Source: CAIVAT01 sp964473485
GTDB taxonomy: Bacteria; Bacteroidota; Bacteroidia; Bacteroidales; FEN-979
Direction of reading: 5' to 3'
DNA length: 64,000 bases
Assembly: GCA_964473485.1 (NCBI GenBank)
Contig: CAYYPH010000001.1
Location: 62,001-126,000, forward strand
Shown: positions 8,423 to 17,184 of the stretch, in pieces
How the letters are laid out: each line of letters begins with the position of its first letter
How positions within the stretch are numbered: the stretch's first letter is position 1
The notes under the pieces: model-generated
The model's input: only the letters and a program-made list of their open reading frames with translations
Told to the model about the DNA's origin: nothing
The model's database searches: none
Made by a program: the position numbers and the translations under genes

Positions 8423-9742
8423 ATGAAAACCATGAAAAACAAAGTGAAAAAATGTGAGGGAAAACTTGGCATTTTGCTTCCCGGACTGGGCGCCGTGGCT
8501 ACCACCATGATCGCCGGTGTTTTTGCCATAAAAAAAGGCATCGGATTACCCATTGGTTCTTATACGCAGATCGGAAATATCAGATTGGGAAAGAGAACCG
8601 ATAATCGCAACCCGAAGATTAAGGATTTTGTTCCACTGGCAAGCCTTGACGACATTATTTTTGGCGGATGGGACATATTCGAAGACAATGCCTATGAGGC
8701 CGCCTCCAATGCCGGTGTGATCGAGCAGCAACTGCTTGATAAACTGAAACCGGAGCTTTCTGCCATTCGACCTATGAAAGCTGTTTTTGATAAAAAATTC
8801 GTTCACAACCTTGATGGGAAAAACATTAAATCGGCGCTTACAAAAATGGACCTGGCGGATGAGTTAATCCGGGACATGGAGGAGTTCAAGGTTAAGAACG
8901 ATTGTTCACGGCTGGTTATGGTTTGGTGCGCATCTACTGAAGTTTATATGGAGGTAGGCAATGTCCATCAATCACTGGAGGCTTTTGAAGACGGATTGCG
9001 TAGCAACCATCATCAGATTGCTCCCAGTATGATTTATGCCTATGCAGCGATCAAATCAGGAATTCCATTTGCCAATGGAGCCCCAAACCTTTCATGCGAT
9101 TTCCCTGCCATGGTTGAACTGGCTGAAAAAACCAAAACTCCCATCGGAGGAAAAGATTTTAAAACAGGCCAGACACTGATGAAAACGATCATAGCGCCAG
9201 GCCTGAAGGCCAGGAACATCGGCGTAGATGGATGGTTTTCAACCAATATTCTTGGAAACCGCGATGGAGAAGTGCTCGATGATCCCGAGAGTTTTAAAAC
9301 AAAAGAGGTTTCAAAGCTTGGCAGCCTGAGTAATATCTTTGAGCCTGAACTCAATCCCGACCTTTACAGCGATATCTATCACAAGATACGGATCAATTAT
9401 TATCCACCCCGTGGCGACAATAAGGAGAGTTGGGATAACATCGACATTTTCGGATGGCTTGATTATAAAATGCAAATCAAGATCAATTTTCTATGCCGCG
9501 ATTCCATTCTGGCTGCGCCGATTGTGCTTGATCTCGCGCTCCTGATCGATCTTGCAAAGCGCACCGGGATGTCGGGCATCCAGGAATGGTTGTCTTTCTT
9601 TTTTAAATCTCCACAGTCCGCGCCGGGGTTAGTCCCCATGCATGATCTGTTCAGGCAACTGATGAAACTCGAAAACACCCTGCGCCACTTGCAAGGCGAA
9701 AACCTTATCACACACCTTGGACTCGATTACTATGAAAAGTAG
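8423..9742 (+). CDS. ino1: myo-inositol-1-phosphate synthase
   Basis: A 439-residue enzyme of the Ino1 family that converts glucose 6-phosphate to myo-inositol 1(3)-phosphate with bound NAD. It shows the Rossmann start (GILLPGLGAVATTMIAGV), the GGWDIFEDNAYEAA segment, the GAPNLSCDFPAM region, the active-site GKDFKTGQTLMKT Lys cluster and the late LDLALLIDLAKR helix. It starts an apparent operon that supplies inositol phosphate to the phosphatidyltransferase at 13184-13957. The start may be 8423 or the ATG three codons later. The stop overlaps the PgpA-like gene by 11 bp. Confidence 0.93.
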   Translation: MKTMKNKVKKCEGKLGILLPGLGAVATTMIAGVFAIKKGIGLPIGSYTQIGNIRLGKRTDNRNPKIKDFVPLASLDDIIFGGWDIFEDNAYEAASNAGVIEQQLLDKLKPELSAIRPMKAVFDKKFVHNLDGKNIKSALTKMDLADELIRDMEEFKVKNDCSRLVMVWCASTEVYMEVGNVHQSLEAFEDGLRSNHHQIAPSMIYAYAAIKSGIPFANGAPNLSCDFPAMVELAEKTKTPIGGKDFKTGQTLMKTIIAPGLKARNIGVDGWFSTNILGNRDGEVLDDPESFKTKEVSKLGSLSNIFEPELNPDLYSDIYHKIRINYYPPRGDNKESWDNIDIFGWLDYKMQIKINFLCRDSILAAPIVLDLALLIDLAKRTGMSGIQEWLSFFFKSPQSAPGLVPMHDLFRQLMKLENTLRHLQGENLITHLGLDYYEK

Positions 9743-10208
9743 CGCATTGTCAGTATGGAAGCTGATCGTTACAGGATTCGGTTTAGGGTACAGTCCTGTT
9801 GCCCCGGGAACCATGGGCGCCCTTGGCGCCCTGGTTCCCGCAATCCTGATCCTCCGTTACGCTCCGAATCCTGATCTGATACTGGGAAGCCTCGCGCTGG
9901 TCTTTACAATCCTGGGGATTATTGGTTCAAAAAAACTTCAGCATCAATGGGGTAAAGATCCATCCCGCATCGTGGTTGATGAGATGGTCGGCATGTGGAT
10001 CAGCCTGCTGTGGCTTGGAGCAGGATGGGTAACCATGCTGTCGGCATTTATCCTCTTCAGGTTCTTTGATATCGTGAAACCATTGGGAATTCATAAAACA
10101 GAACAACTCCCTGGAGGGGTAGGGGTTATGGCCGACGATATACTGGCAGGGATTTATGCGAACCTGCTGCTGCAAATTGTATTCAGAATAATTCCAGGTT
10201 TGATATGA
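9732..10208 (+). CDS. PgpA-like phosphatidylglycerophosphatase (probable PI-phosphate phosphatase)
   Basis: A 158-residue membrane protein of the PgpA family. Signatures are TGFGLGYSPVAPGTMGAL near the N-terminus and the acidic motif VVDEMVGMW in the middle, plus four membrane segments. PgpA removes phosphate from phosphatidylglycerophosphate; here, between inositol-phosphate synthase and a CDP-alcohol phosphatidyltransferase, the likelier substrate is phosphatidylinositol phosphate, as in the inositol-lipid cluster known from Bacteroides. The ATG at 9732 inside the end of ino1 is preferred to an upstream TTG. It overlaps the next gene by 4 bp. Confidence 0.82.
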   Translation: MKSSALSVWKLIVTGFGLGYSPVAPGTMGALGALVPAILILRYAPNPDLILGSLALVFTILGIIGSKKLQHQWGKDPSRIVVDEMVGMWISLLWLGAGWVTMLSAFILFRFFDIVKPLGIHKTEQLPGGVGVMADDILAGIYANLLLQIVFRIIPGLI

Positions 10209-10624
10209 CGAAGCAAACGCTGAATAAATTCCTCAGAGCCCAGCTCTCTTCACTAATATCTACGATGGTAGATTTTGGAGTTACGATTTTTCTGAAGGAA
10301 CTGTCCGGGATGGGATACCTGTTCAGCACATCGGTTGGTTCAATCCTTGGCGGGATCACAAACTTTGCACTTGGACGGCAATGGGTTTTTAATGCGGCAG
10401 GATTGTCGGCGGGATCACAAGCTATGCGTTATCTGCTGGTTTGGGGTGGCAGCATCATTCTCAATATCGGCGGGGTGTGGTTATTGACCGGAATTGGGAA
10501 CTTTAACTACCTGCATTCGAAAATATTAACGACTGTATTGGTGGGGATTTTCTTTAACTACCAGTTGCAAAACACCTTTGTTTTCAAATTAACTCATGAA
10601 AACCGGGAAACAACATCCATATAA
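10205..10624 (+). CDS. GtrA-like membrane protein
   Basis: A 139-residue protein with four membrane helices and the GtrA pattern (RAQLSSLISTMVDFGVTIF, GGITNFALGRQWVF, NYQLQNTFVFK). GtrA proteins are proposed flippases or accessory proteins for lipid-linked sugars. In this operon it may move an inositol-containing or glycosylated lipid. ATG overlaps the previous stop by 4 bp; its own end overlaps the next gene by 29 bp, indicating tight coupling. Confidence 0.82.
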   Translation: MTKQTLNKFLRAQLSSLISTMVDFGVTIFLKELSGMGYLFSTSVGSILGGITNFALGRQWVFNAAGLSAGSQAMRYLLVWGGSIILNIGGVWLLTGIGNFNYLHSKILTTVLVGIFFNYQLQNTFVFKLTHENRETTSI

Positions 10625-13172
10625 GTGGTTACTCATCTTGCTGCTCTTCCCGTTTTTTGGCGAAGCTCAGAACACCGGCGAGGTCATCGTCAAAGGCATG
10701 ATAACGAATGCTATAACAAATGAACCGTTACCATTTGTAACCGTTGTTTTGATTAATTCCAACGCCGGAACTGTCACTGATCCAGATGGAAAATTCACCC
10801 TTACAGGGAAAAAACATTCCAATCAGATCAAAATTTCCTGTATCGGATTCGAAACGATTGAAGTGCCTTTTTCTCCCGGGAAGTCACAAACAATTGACAT
10901 TAAACTAAAACCTCAGACCCAATATCTGAAGGAAGTTGAGGTAAAACCAACCAAAATCCGTTACCGGAACAAAGACAATCCTGCCGTTGCCTTGATTGGT
11001 CAGGCGATTGCACACAAGGATGGAAACCGCAAAGAAAACCTGTCTTCCTACAGTTATGAGAAATATGAAAAAACACAATTCGCCCTCAGCAACCTCACCG
11101 AAAAATTCAAAAACCGCAGGTCTCTCAAAAAGTTCAAATTCATTTTCAACAACGTCGACACAACAAAACTCAGTGGGAAAGAGATTCTGCCGCTATTTCT
11201 AAAGGAGACCCTGTCTGATTTTTACTTTCAGAAATCGCCAAAGGAAAACCGTGAGGTTATCAAGGCAAACAAAATGGTGACTTTCGAAGGATACCTTAAT
11301 AACAAGGGAATGACGGAGTATATCAAATACATGTATCAGGACATCAATATCTATGAAAATGACATAACCTTTCTGACCAACAATTTTTTAAGCCCGATCG
11401 CCTCCAGCGCCCCATCGTTTTACCGTTTTTTCATCATGGATACGGTGAAAGTTGACAGTATTCGTTGCTACAAAATGCTATTTGCCCCCAGGAATAAAAC
11501 CGATATGTTGTTCCAGGGATTTCTGTTCATCACAGCCGACAGCAATTATGCAGTAAAAAGGATTGAAATGTCAATACCATCGCAGATAAACCTTAACTGG
11601 GCCAAAGAGGTTAAAATCATCCAGAATTTTTCAAAAATTGGAAACGACCGGTGGATGTTAACAAGCGATATGATTGGCATCGATTTCGGACTGACTAAGG
11701 ATAAATTAGGAATTTATGGAGAACGGGCGGTATCCTATAAGGAAATCAGGTTAAATCAGCCGATCGCCGACTCCATTCTGCAATTCGATAAAGTGGTTGA
11801 ACGCGATGGCAGCAACGGGCGCGACTCAACCTATTGGGCGCTCAACCGGCACGATTCGCTCACGAAGACCGAACGCGACACCTACGCAATGATCGACAGC
11901 GTGAAGCGGCTGCCGGTGTTCAAAAACTTTATGAACATTGCCATGCTTTTTGTTGCAGGATACAGAGATCTTGGATATTTTGAAATAGGTCCTGTCAACA
12001 CGTTTTACAGTTATAATCCGGTTGAAGGTTACCGGTTGCGTGTTGGTGGGCGGACTACCGATAAGTTCAGCAAGCGCGTCAATCTGGAAACTTACGTAGC
12101 GTATGGATTTACTGACAAAAAAGTCAAATATTACCTGGGAACAACCTTATCCCTGACAGAGCGGTCGATATTTGACTTCCCCGTAAAGTCTCTCAGGGCG
12201 AGCATCCAGGATGAAACAAAAATTCCCGGGCAGGAGTTACAGTTCGTGCAGGAGGATAACTTTTTGCTCTCCTTCAAACGCGGGGTGAACAACAAACTTT
12301 TTTACAACAAAACGTTCCGTTTCGAATATCTTAACGAATTTACCAACCATTTCTCATTCAACATTGCCTACCAGTTCTTGCGCCAACGACCAGGCGGGGA
12401 TCTCTATTTCAACAGCGTTGATTACCTTCAGCACACCAATGATCCGGCTTTTATTGATATTTCAGAGGTCTCACTTACCCTGAGGTATGCGCCAGAAGAA
12501 CATTTCTACCAGGGAAAGCAATATCGTATCCCAATTGCGAACAAATACCCGGTTACAAGACTTCAATTGACCTACGGTTCAAAGTATCTGCAAAATGATT
12601 ACGATTATCTGAATGTAAGACTCAGTGTAAGCAAACGCTTTTATCTTTCGGTGCTGGGCTATACTGATGTCATTTTGGAGGGAGGGAAGATATTCGGTAA
12701 AGTTCCCTATCCGTTGCTATTCATTCACCGGGCCAACCAAACCTACTCGTACCAGATTGCCTCTTATAACCTGATGAACTTTTTGGAATTTGTAAGCGAT
12801 GAATATGTATCACTGAACATAGATCACTGTTTCAACGGATTTTTCTTTAACAAGATCCCGCTGATCAAAAAGCTGAAGTGGCGTGAATTTGTCACGGCCA
12901 AAGTCCTTTTCGGGCGACTGACAACATCAAATAATCCCCTTTACAATCCTGATCTCTTCCGATTTCCCGTTGAACCTATTGGTTTGCCGGGAGAAACTGC
13001 CGGAATGCCAGTAACTTTTGCACTGAATGAAGGCCCCTACGTTGAGGTGAGCGCCGGGATCGGAAACATACTGAAATTATTCAGGGTCGAATTTGTCAAC
13101 CGGCTCACTTATCTCAATCATCCTTTTGTGTCAAATTTCGGCGTCAGGATCAGATTTAAATTTGATTTTTAA
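10596..13172 (+). CDS. DUF5686 outer membrane protein with N-terminal carboxypeptidase-like domain
   Basis: An 858-residue protein with a signal peptide (WLLILLLFPFFGEAQ), a carboxypeptidase-regulatory-like plug domain at ~25-115 (VKGMITNAITNEPLPFVTVVL), a DUF5686 middle and a C-terminal series of beta-strands ending FGVRIRFKFDF, the terminal aromatic signature of an outer-membrane barrel. Such proteins resemble TonB-dependent receptors but lack the classical plug, and their function is unknown. The position inside the inositol-lipid operon suggests a role in transport or surface display of those lipids; that is inference. Confidence 0.82.
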   Translation: MKTGKQHPYKWLLILLLFPFFGEAQNTGEVIVKGMITNAITNEPLPFVTVVLINSNAGTVTDPDGKFTLTGKKHSNQIKISCIGFETIEVPFSPGKSQTIDIKLKPQTQYLKEVEVKPTKIRYRNKDNPAVALIGQAIAHKDGNRKENLSSYSYEKYEKTQFALSNLTEKFKNRRSLKKFKFIFNNVDTTKLSGKEILPLFLKETLSDFYFQKSPKENREVIKANKMVTFEGYLNNKGMTEYIKYMYQDINIYENDITFLTNNFLSPIASSAPSFYRFFIMDTVKVDSIRCYKMLFAPRNKTDMLFQGFLFITADSNYAVKRIEMSIPSQINLNWAKEVKIIQNFSKIGNDRWMLTSDMIGIDFGLTKDKLGIYGERAVSYKEIRLNQPIADSILQFDKVVERDGSNGRDSTYWALNRHDSLTKTERDTYAMIDSVKRLPVFKNFMNIAMLFVAGYRDLGYFEIGPVNTFYSYNPVEGYRLRVGGRTTDKFSKRVNLETYVAYGFTDKKVKYYLGTTLSLTERSIFDFPVKSLRASIQDETKIPGQELQFVQEDNFLLSFKRGVNNKLFYNKTFRFEYLNEFTNHFSFNIAYQFLRQRPGGDLYFNSVDYLQHTNDPAFIDISEVSLTLRYAPEEHFYQGKQYRIPIANKYPVTRLQLTYGSKYLQNDYDYLNVRLSVSKRFYLSVLGYTDVILEGGKIFGKVPYPLLFIHRANQTYSYQIASYNLMNFLEFVSDEYVSLNIDHCFNGFFFNKIPLIKKLKWREFVTAKVLFGRLTTSNNPLYNPDLFRFPVEPIGLPGETAGMPVTFALNEGPYVEVSAGIGNILKLFRVEFVNRLTYLNHPFVSNFGVRIRFKFDF

Positions 13173-13183
13173 AACATATAACG

Positions 13184-13957
13184 ATGAAAACAAAAGCACA
13201 ATTATTGATTTACAGGTTAATCCAGCCTCTGGTAAAGCGTTTGATCTTGATGCGGGTTACTCCCAACATGATCACGACCATGGGATTTTTACTCAACATC
13301 CTGGCGGCCATCGTCTTGATTTACGGAGCCGATCATGGTGAAAAAGGGGATCTTACTCCGCTCGGATGGGGTGGGGCGTTGATCCTCTTTGCCGGATTTT
13401 TCGACATCCTCGATGGCCGCCTCGCCCGTGAAGGCAAGATGGAAACCCCGTATGGCGCCCTGTACGATTCGGTGCTCGACCGTTACAGCGAATTGGTGAT
13501 GTTCTTAGGGATTTGCTATTTTCTGGTGGCACATCATTATTTTTTAGCGTCCCTGTTTGGCTTTATCGCCCTCATCGGATCCATGATGGTGAGCTACATC
13601 AGGGCGCGGTCGGAAGGAATCGGCGTGGAATGTAAGGGCGGTTTGATGCAGCGGCCGGAACGCATAGTCATCATCGGGGCTTCTGCACTGATTTGCGGAA
13701 TTGTCTCCTACTGGTCGGGGGGCAATCAAAAGACCTTTGCGCCCTGGTTCTCCTTTGCCATTATTGAGACGATCTCCATTTTCATCTACCCGTTGGTAGT
13801 CGTTGCTGTTCTTTCAAACATGACGGCCATTCACCGGCTGATCCACAGCAAACATAAACTTGAAAAACAACCAAAATCCTCTGTCTGCCATGAAAACGAA
13901 ATTCCTGATACTGCTCATGTGGCTTGGTCTTGCAGTACCCAGCCTTGCGGGGAATGA
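13184..13957 (+). CDS. CDP-alcohol phosphatidyltransferase (probable PI-phosphate synthase)
   Basis: A 257-residue enzyme with six predicted membrane helices and the full family motif DG-x2-AR-x8-G-x3-D-x3-D (DILDGRLAREGKMETPYGAL then YDSVLD). It transfers a phosphatidyl group from CDP-diacylglycerol to an alcohol. With inositol-phosphate synthase and a PgpA-like phosphatase in the same operon, the alcohol is most likely inositol phosphate. The last ~23 codons overlap the signal-peptide region of the next gene in another frame, an unusually long overlap; a frameshift near 13880 or a recently lengthened C-terminus could explain it. Confidence 0.86.
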   Translation: MKTKAQLLIYRLIQPLVKRLILMRVTPNMITTMGFLLNILAAIVLIYGADHGEKGDLTPLGWGGALILFAGFFDILDGRLAREGKMETPYGALYDSVLDRYSELVMFLGICYFLVAHHYFLASLFGFIALIGSMMVSYIRARSEGIGVECKGGLMQRPERIVIIGASALICGIVSYWSGGNQKTFAPWFSFAIIETISIFIYPLVVVAVLSNMTAIHRLIHSKHKLEKQPKSSVCHENEIPDTAHVAWSCSTQPCGE

Positions 13958-14450
13958 AAGTACCCACAATCCGGCTGAAGGCGCTAATTATCCTGTGCCG
14001 CAACTTAACGAAAAGTTGCTGTTTTATGTGCAGCGAACCCATAACAGGAACACCGTCATTTATGAACTGAACTACCAGGCTGACGGAACTATTGATAAAA
14101 AGGAACCGCTGCATCCATTGTGGATCCGTTACGAGGAAGGTGGAGCCAGAAAAGAGCTCACCTACATACAGAACAGGGTTTACGGGCTGAATGTGAAGCA
14201 ACTGAATAAAGATACCTGGCTGATACATTTCAGATCATACAGCAAGCGTGTCATCTACCTGAAGAGGAACGAAAAAAACAATACCTTCAGGGCAATGATC
14301 ATTATCAATGGGAAAATGGCAAACCTGACCAATCTCTTTATCTGCTCGGTAACCAACAACTTAGGGATTCCGTCATCAGCCAAATACATTGATATCAGCG
14401 GAACTGATCCTGTTACAGGAGAAGTTATGCTGGAAAGGGTAATTCCATAA
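13890..14450 (+). CDS. DUF4833-like secreted protein
   Basis: A 186-residue protein beginning with a clear signal peptide (MKTKFLILLMWLGLAVPSLAG), which fixes the start at 13890 rather than at an upstream TTG. The mature part has a Bacteroidota-specific fold seen as DUF4833 (LLFYVQRTHNRNTVIYELNY, HPLWIRYEEGG, KRVIYLKRN). Function is unknown. It overlaps the previous gene by 68 bp and is followed after 10 bp by the Aur1-like gene, so it belongs to the inositol-lipid operon and probably acts in the periplasm. Confidence 0.75.
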   Translation: MKTKFLILLMWLGLAVPSLAGNESTHNPAEGANYPVPQLNEKLLFYVQRTHNRNTVIYELNYQADGTIDKKEPLHPLWIRYEEGGARKELTYIQNRVYGLNVKQLNKDTWLIHFRSYSKRVIYLKRNEKNNTFRAMIIINGKMANLTNLFICSVTNNLGIPSSAKYIDISGTDPVTGEVMLERVIP

Positions 14451-14460
14451 TTCGGGTAAG

Positions 14461-15402
14461 ATGAAAAATCAAATTATGCTGCTAACGAGGAACCTGCCTG
14501 AAGGTGCCGAAGCACTGACACTTGCGTCGGCCAGTTACTTGTTCATCATGTTTTTTTTAACCGGCCTGAGACCCGAACACTGGGCGATCATCCTGATCTT
14601 TAACATCCTTTTCTATTCGGGGAAAGGAACGCGCAAATTTGTCCTTGGCTTTGCCATTTTCATTCTTTTTGCCATGCTTTATGATGTGATGCGGGCCTTC
14701 CCTAATTATTTATTCAACACTGTTGACATCGCCCCATTGTACCATCTTGAGAAGCAACTTTTTGGAATCGACGTACAATATACCAGGTTAACCCCCAATG
14801 AATTTTTCGCGATCAATCACAATGTACTGACCGATTTAATAAGCGGGTTTTTCTATATCAACTGGATCCCCGTTCCACTTGGATTTGCTGTTTACCTATA
14901 CATTACTAACCGTAAATTATTTTTACATTTCTCGCTCAACTTCCTGCTTGTAAACCTGTTAGGGTTTATCATTTACTACATTCATCCTGCAGCCCCACCC
15001 TGGTATGTCAGCGAATATGGCTTTGTCTTAAACCTTCAAACTCCGGGCAGTGCGGCTGGACTCGCCCGGTTTGACCAACTGCTCCATCTGAATGTTTTTG
15101 GTTCGATTTATAACAAAAACGCCAATGTATTTGCTGCAATCCCGTCCCTTCATTGTGCCTACCCCGTGGTTGTGTTGTATTATGGAATAAAGGCCGATTT
15201 GAGCCGCGCCAATTGGTTTTTCAGTCTGTTTATGATTGGTATCTGGTTTTCGGCCATCTATTCAGGACATCACTATACCATTGATGTGATCCTTGGAATA
15301 TTTTGTGCCATAGCAGTGATCATTATTTACGAAATGGTTTTCATGAAGCAAAGGAGATATAACCTTTTTACAACACGGTATCTGCGAATCATAGACCGAT
15401 GA
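14461..15402 (+). CDS. Aur1-like PAP2 family enzyme (candidate inositol phosphoceramide synthase)
   Basis: A 313-residue protein with about six membrane helices and both PAP2 active-site motifs: PSLHCAYPV and SGHHYTIDVILG. The long N-terminal membrane part and these motifs match the inositolphosphotransferase (Aur1-like, PAP2_3) branch rather than simple lipid phosphatases. The substrate would be phosphatidylinositol plus a ceramide-like acceptor, giving inositol phosphosphingolipid. As the last gene after inositol phosphate and PI synthesis genes, this fits well. It could alternatively hydrolyse a lipid phosphate. Confidence 0.8.
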   Translation: MKNQIMLLTRNLPEGAEALTLASASYLFIMFFLTGLRPEHWAIILIFNILFYSGKGTRKFVLGFAIFILFAMLYDVMRAFPNYLFNTVDIAPLYHLEKQLFGIDVQYTRLTPNEFFAINHNVLTDLISGFFYINWIPVPLGFAVYLYITNRKLFLHFSLNFLLVNLLGFIIYYIHPAAPPWYVSEYGFVLNLQTPGSAAGLARFDQLLHLNVFGSIYNKNANVFAAIPSLHCAYPVVVLYYGIKADLSRANWFFSLFMIGIWFSAIYSGHHYTIDVILGIFCAIAVIIIYEMVFMKQRRYNLFTTRYLRIIDR

Positions 15403-15448
15403 TACCCGTCGAACTTTAACTTTTTATTGTATAATAAACAGGATAGTG

Positions 15449-15817
15449 ATGTCAACAGAAAAAAAAATTCTTGATGCCAGCAATTATGTGTTTCTGCAAT
15501 ATGGATATCATGGCACAACTGTTCAAAAAATCGCAAATAGGGCTGGAGTTGGTAAGTCACAGGTACATTACTATTATCGCTCGAAGGATAATCTATATAA
15601 ATTGGCTGTCAAGTATGCCGTTGACCAACTATTAAATTTCAATTTTGCCGTCATGGAGGACAATGAAATAGCAGTAAATTCATCCTGGTTCATAGCAACT
15701 GAACTTCGCAATAATAAACCAATTTTCGTTCAGGCTGCTGAAGAACTTTATCACCGTGAATTGCCGGGCATTTTCAATAAACTGGCGATGATTTCAAGTA
15801 GTCTAAAGTCTGGCTAA
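15449..15817 (+). pseudogene. truncated TetR family regulator
   Basis: A 122-residue product with a complete TetR HTH (NRAGVGKSQVHYYYRSKDNLYKLAVKY) but only about half of the ligand domain; normal members have ~190-210 residues. The frame ends at a TAA 123 bp before the repeated DsrE block that starts at 15941. The tail HRELPGIFNKLAMISSSLKSG is normal family sequence, so the 3' part seems lost, perhaps when the duplicated block was inserted. It might still make a DNA-binding fragment. Confidence 0.65.
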
Positions 15818-15982
15818 AAATCATTTTCGCTGAAAACAAAACTGAAACTAGAAGGGACACCCGCAGGTATTTCCTGTGGTTGCCTTTCAGTCTGGAACTA
15901 CAGATGTGGCGGTAAAAGCAGGCAATCATCCCGATAGGGGGCGTCCTGATTTCAGGTTTAATGTCTTTTTCGCAAAGCGCTT

Positions 15983-16336
15983 CTAGAAAGTCAGCGTTTT
16001 GTCGCTGTCCAGCGTCCATTGCACCAGTTCCTTCATGGTGCTGAGTCCGGCGCCGGCAATGAGCGGCAGATCCTTGATGCCTCTTGCTTCGGCACAGGAA
16101 CCACAGATTTTAACTTCCCCTCCTTTTAAAAGCACCGATTTGATCATCCTCTCAATATTATAATAACCCTGGGGTGTGTTTTGGTTGGGCAAGGCTGCCG
16201 TTGCAGCATCGGCCATCAAGAAAATACGGACTTCGGCGGTTTCATCCTCCTTCTGGATGGTCATGGCCATGCGCAGTGCATTGTAGGCTTTCTCGGTGCC
16301 GTAAGGTGCGTCGTTGATAATGAACAGGATTTTCAT
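15983..16336 (-). CDS. DsrE/DsrF-like family protein, copy B
   Basis: Encodes the same 117 residues as the gene at 633-986. DNA differs only in the first ~40 bp of the gene, where six changes are all silent. Cys pair ICGSC conserved. The promoter would be that of the upstream secreted DsrE-like gene. Same tentative sulfur-handling role as copy A. Confidence 0.82.
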   Translation of the reverse strand: MKILFIINDAPYGTEKAYNALRMAMTIQKEDETAEVRIFLMADAATAALPNQNTPQGYYNIERMIKSVLLKGGEVKICGSCAEARGIKDLPLIAGAGLSTMKELVQWTLDSDKTLTF

Positions 16337-16363
16337 TGTTGAATGTTGAAATGTTGTAAAATG

Positions 16364-16783
16364 CTAAAATGTTAAAACCTTATCAGACCACTTAACCATG
16401 TCGTACATGTCTTGCATGGTCGATAATGGGCACATTTCTGAACCCTCCTTTTGTCTGATTGTCAGACATGATCCGCATGCAAACACCTTTCCCCAGTTGT
16501 CAATAAATCTCCGTATCTGATCTGTCACACTGAACTTCTTTGTATTTAAACGCTCACATTCAACACCTTTTGCCAGCAAAAATACGCGAACCGAATCTCC
16601 CTCTTCGAGTGCAAAATTTCCAAACCTGAAAGCGTTCCAAACCGTTTCAGGGTCATTGGAATAAATGATCATTCCGATTTTCATCCCAGGGGCAAGGATT
16701 GCTCCATTACCGGAATCCGGATTTGTTTGTCTGATACCTGTGAAAGGAAGGAGAATGATCAGTAGAAAAAAAAACTGTTTCAT
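16364..16783 (-). CDS. secreted DsrE-like protein, copy B
   Basis: A 139-residue homologue of the gene at 1007-1426 with the same signal peptide type and the FACGSCLTIR Cys motif. It differs mainly in the linker after the signal peptide (NPDSGNGAILAPG against NPGSGIKPVPAPG). A longer upstream frame exists, but the signal peptide start MKQFFF at 16783 is the credible one. A -7-like CAAAGATA lies at 16811-16818. Confidence 0.75.
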   Translation of the reverse strand: MKQFFFLLIILLPFTGIRQTNPDSGNGAILAPGMKIGMIIYSNDPETVWNAFRFGNFALEEGDSVRVFLLAKGVECERLNTKKFSVTDQIRRFIDNWGKVFACGSCLTIRQKEGSEMCPLSTMQDMYDMVKWSDKVLTF

Positions 16784-16785
16784 GA

Positions 16786-17184
16786 ATTTGTTTGTTTGAA
16801 TGTGAGCTAACAAAGATATGCTAAAAAAAGATGTATTGCATTTTCGCCAGGATGCATAATAAAAAGGTTCGACCAGGGACCGTATTTTCCCGAAGGCAAG
16901 TTCTTTAGAGTTCATGACGTCAGTTTCAGGAATTTTATTAAAAACTAAATGATCCTTCCTGGTGAAGGCCTTGCCAGGTCCATCCCGGTGGGATAGCAAA
17001 ACAAAGCCATATAAGCTGAGCTGCAGTTTCCGGCAGGTCGTTTGAGTTTCTGGATCGAAATAATTACAGGAAAAATTCTCGTGAAATTAACCGCTTCGAT
17101 ACAACAACCTTTAGTAAAGATCCGGTTTACCCGAAAAAGAAAAGTTGGACCTGTCAAACAAATTGGGTCAACCTCAATGGTCCG
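16786..17184. other. intergenic stretch without a recognised gene
   Basis: About 400 bp between the DsrE pair (copy B) and the histidine kinase stop. It holds the -7-like CAAAGATA at 16811-16818 for the DsrE genes. Short open frames on the minus strand look random in composition. No hairpin terminator was recognised. Confidence 0.5.

Larger units (their letters stand above)
15941..16785. repeat. direct repeat of the DsrE pair, copy B
   Basis: Second copy of the ~840-bp block at 591-1428. Identical tracts are 15967-16303 and 16428-16604. The spacer between the two genes is clearly different in the two copies and here is built of ATGTTGAAATG-like words. Confidence 0.9.

Noticed and set aside
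591..16785. Composite transposon or integrated element bounded by the DsrE repeats
   Set aside because: No transposase, integrase, terminal inverted repeats or target duplications were found, and the enclosed genes are ordinary chromosomal operons.
16784..16999. 72-residue N-terminal extension of the DsrE-like gene at 16364-16783
   Set aside because: The extension precedes a clear signal peptide and is absent from the copy at 1007-1426.
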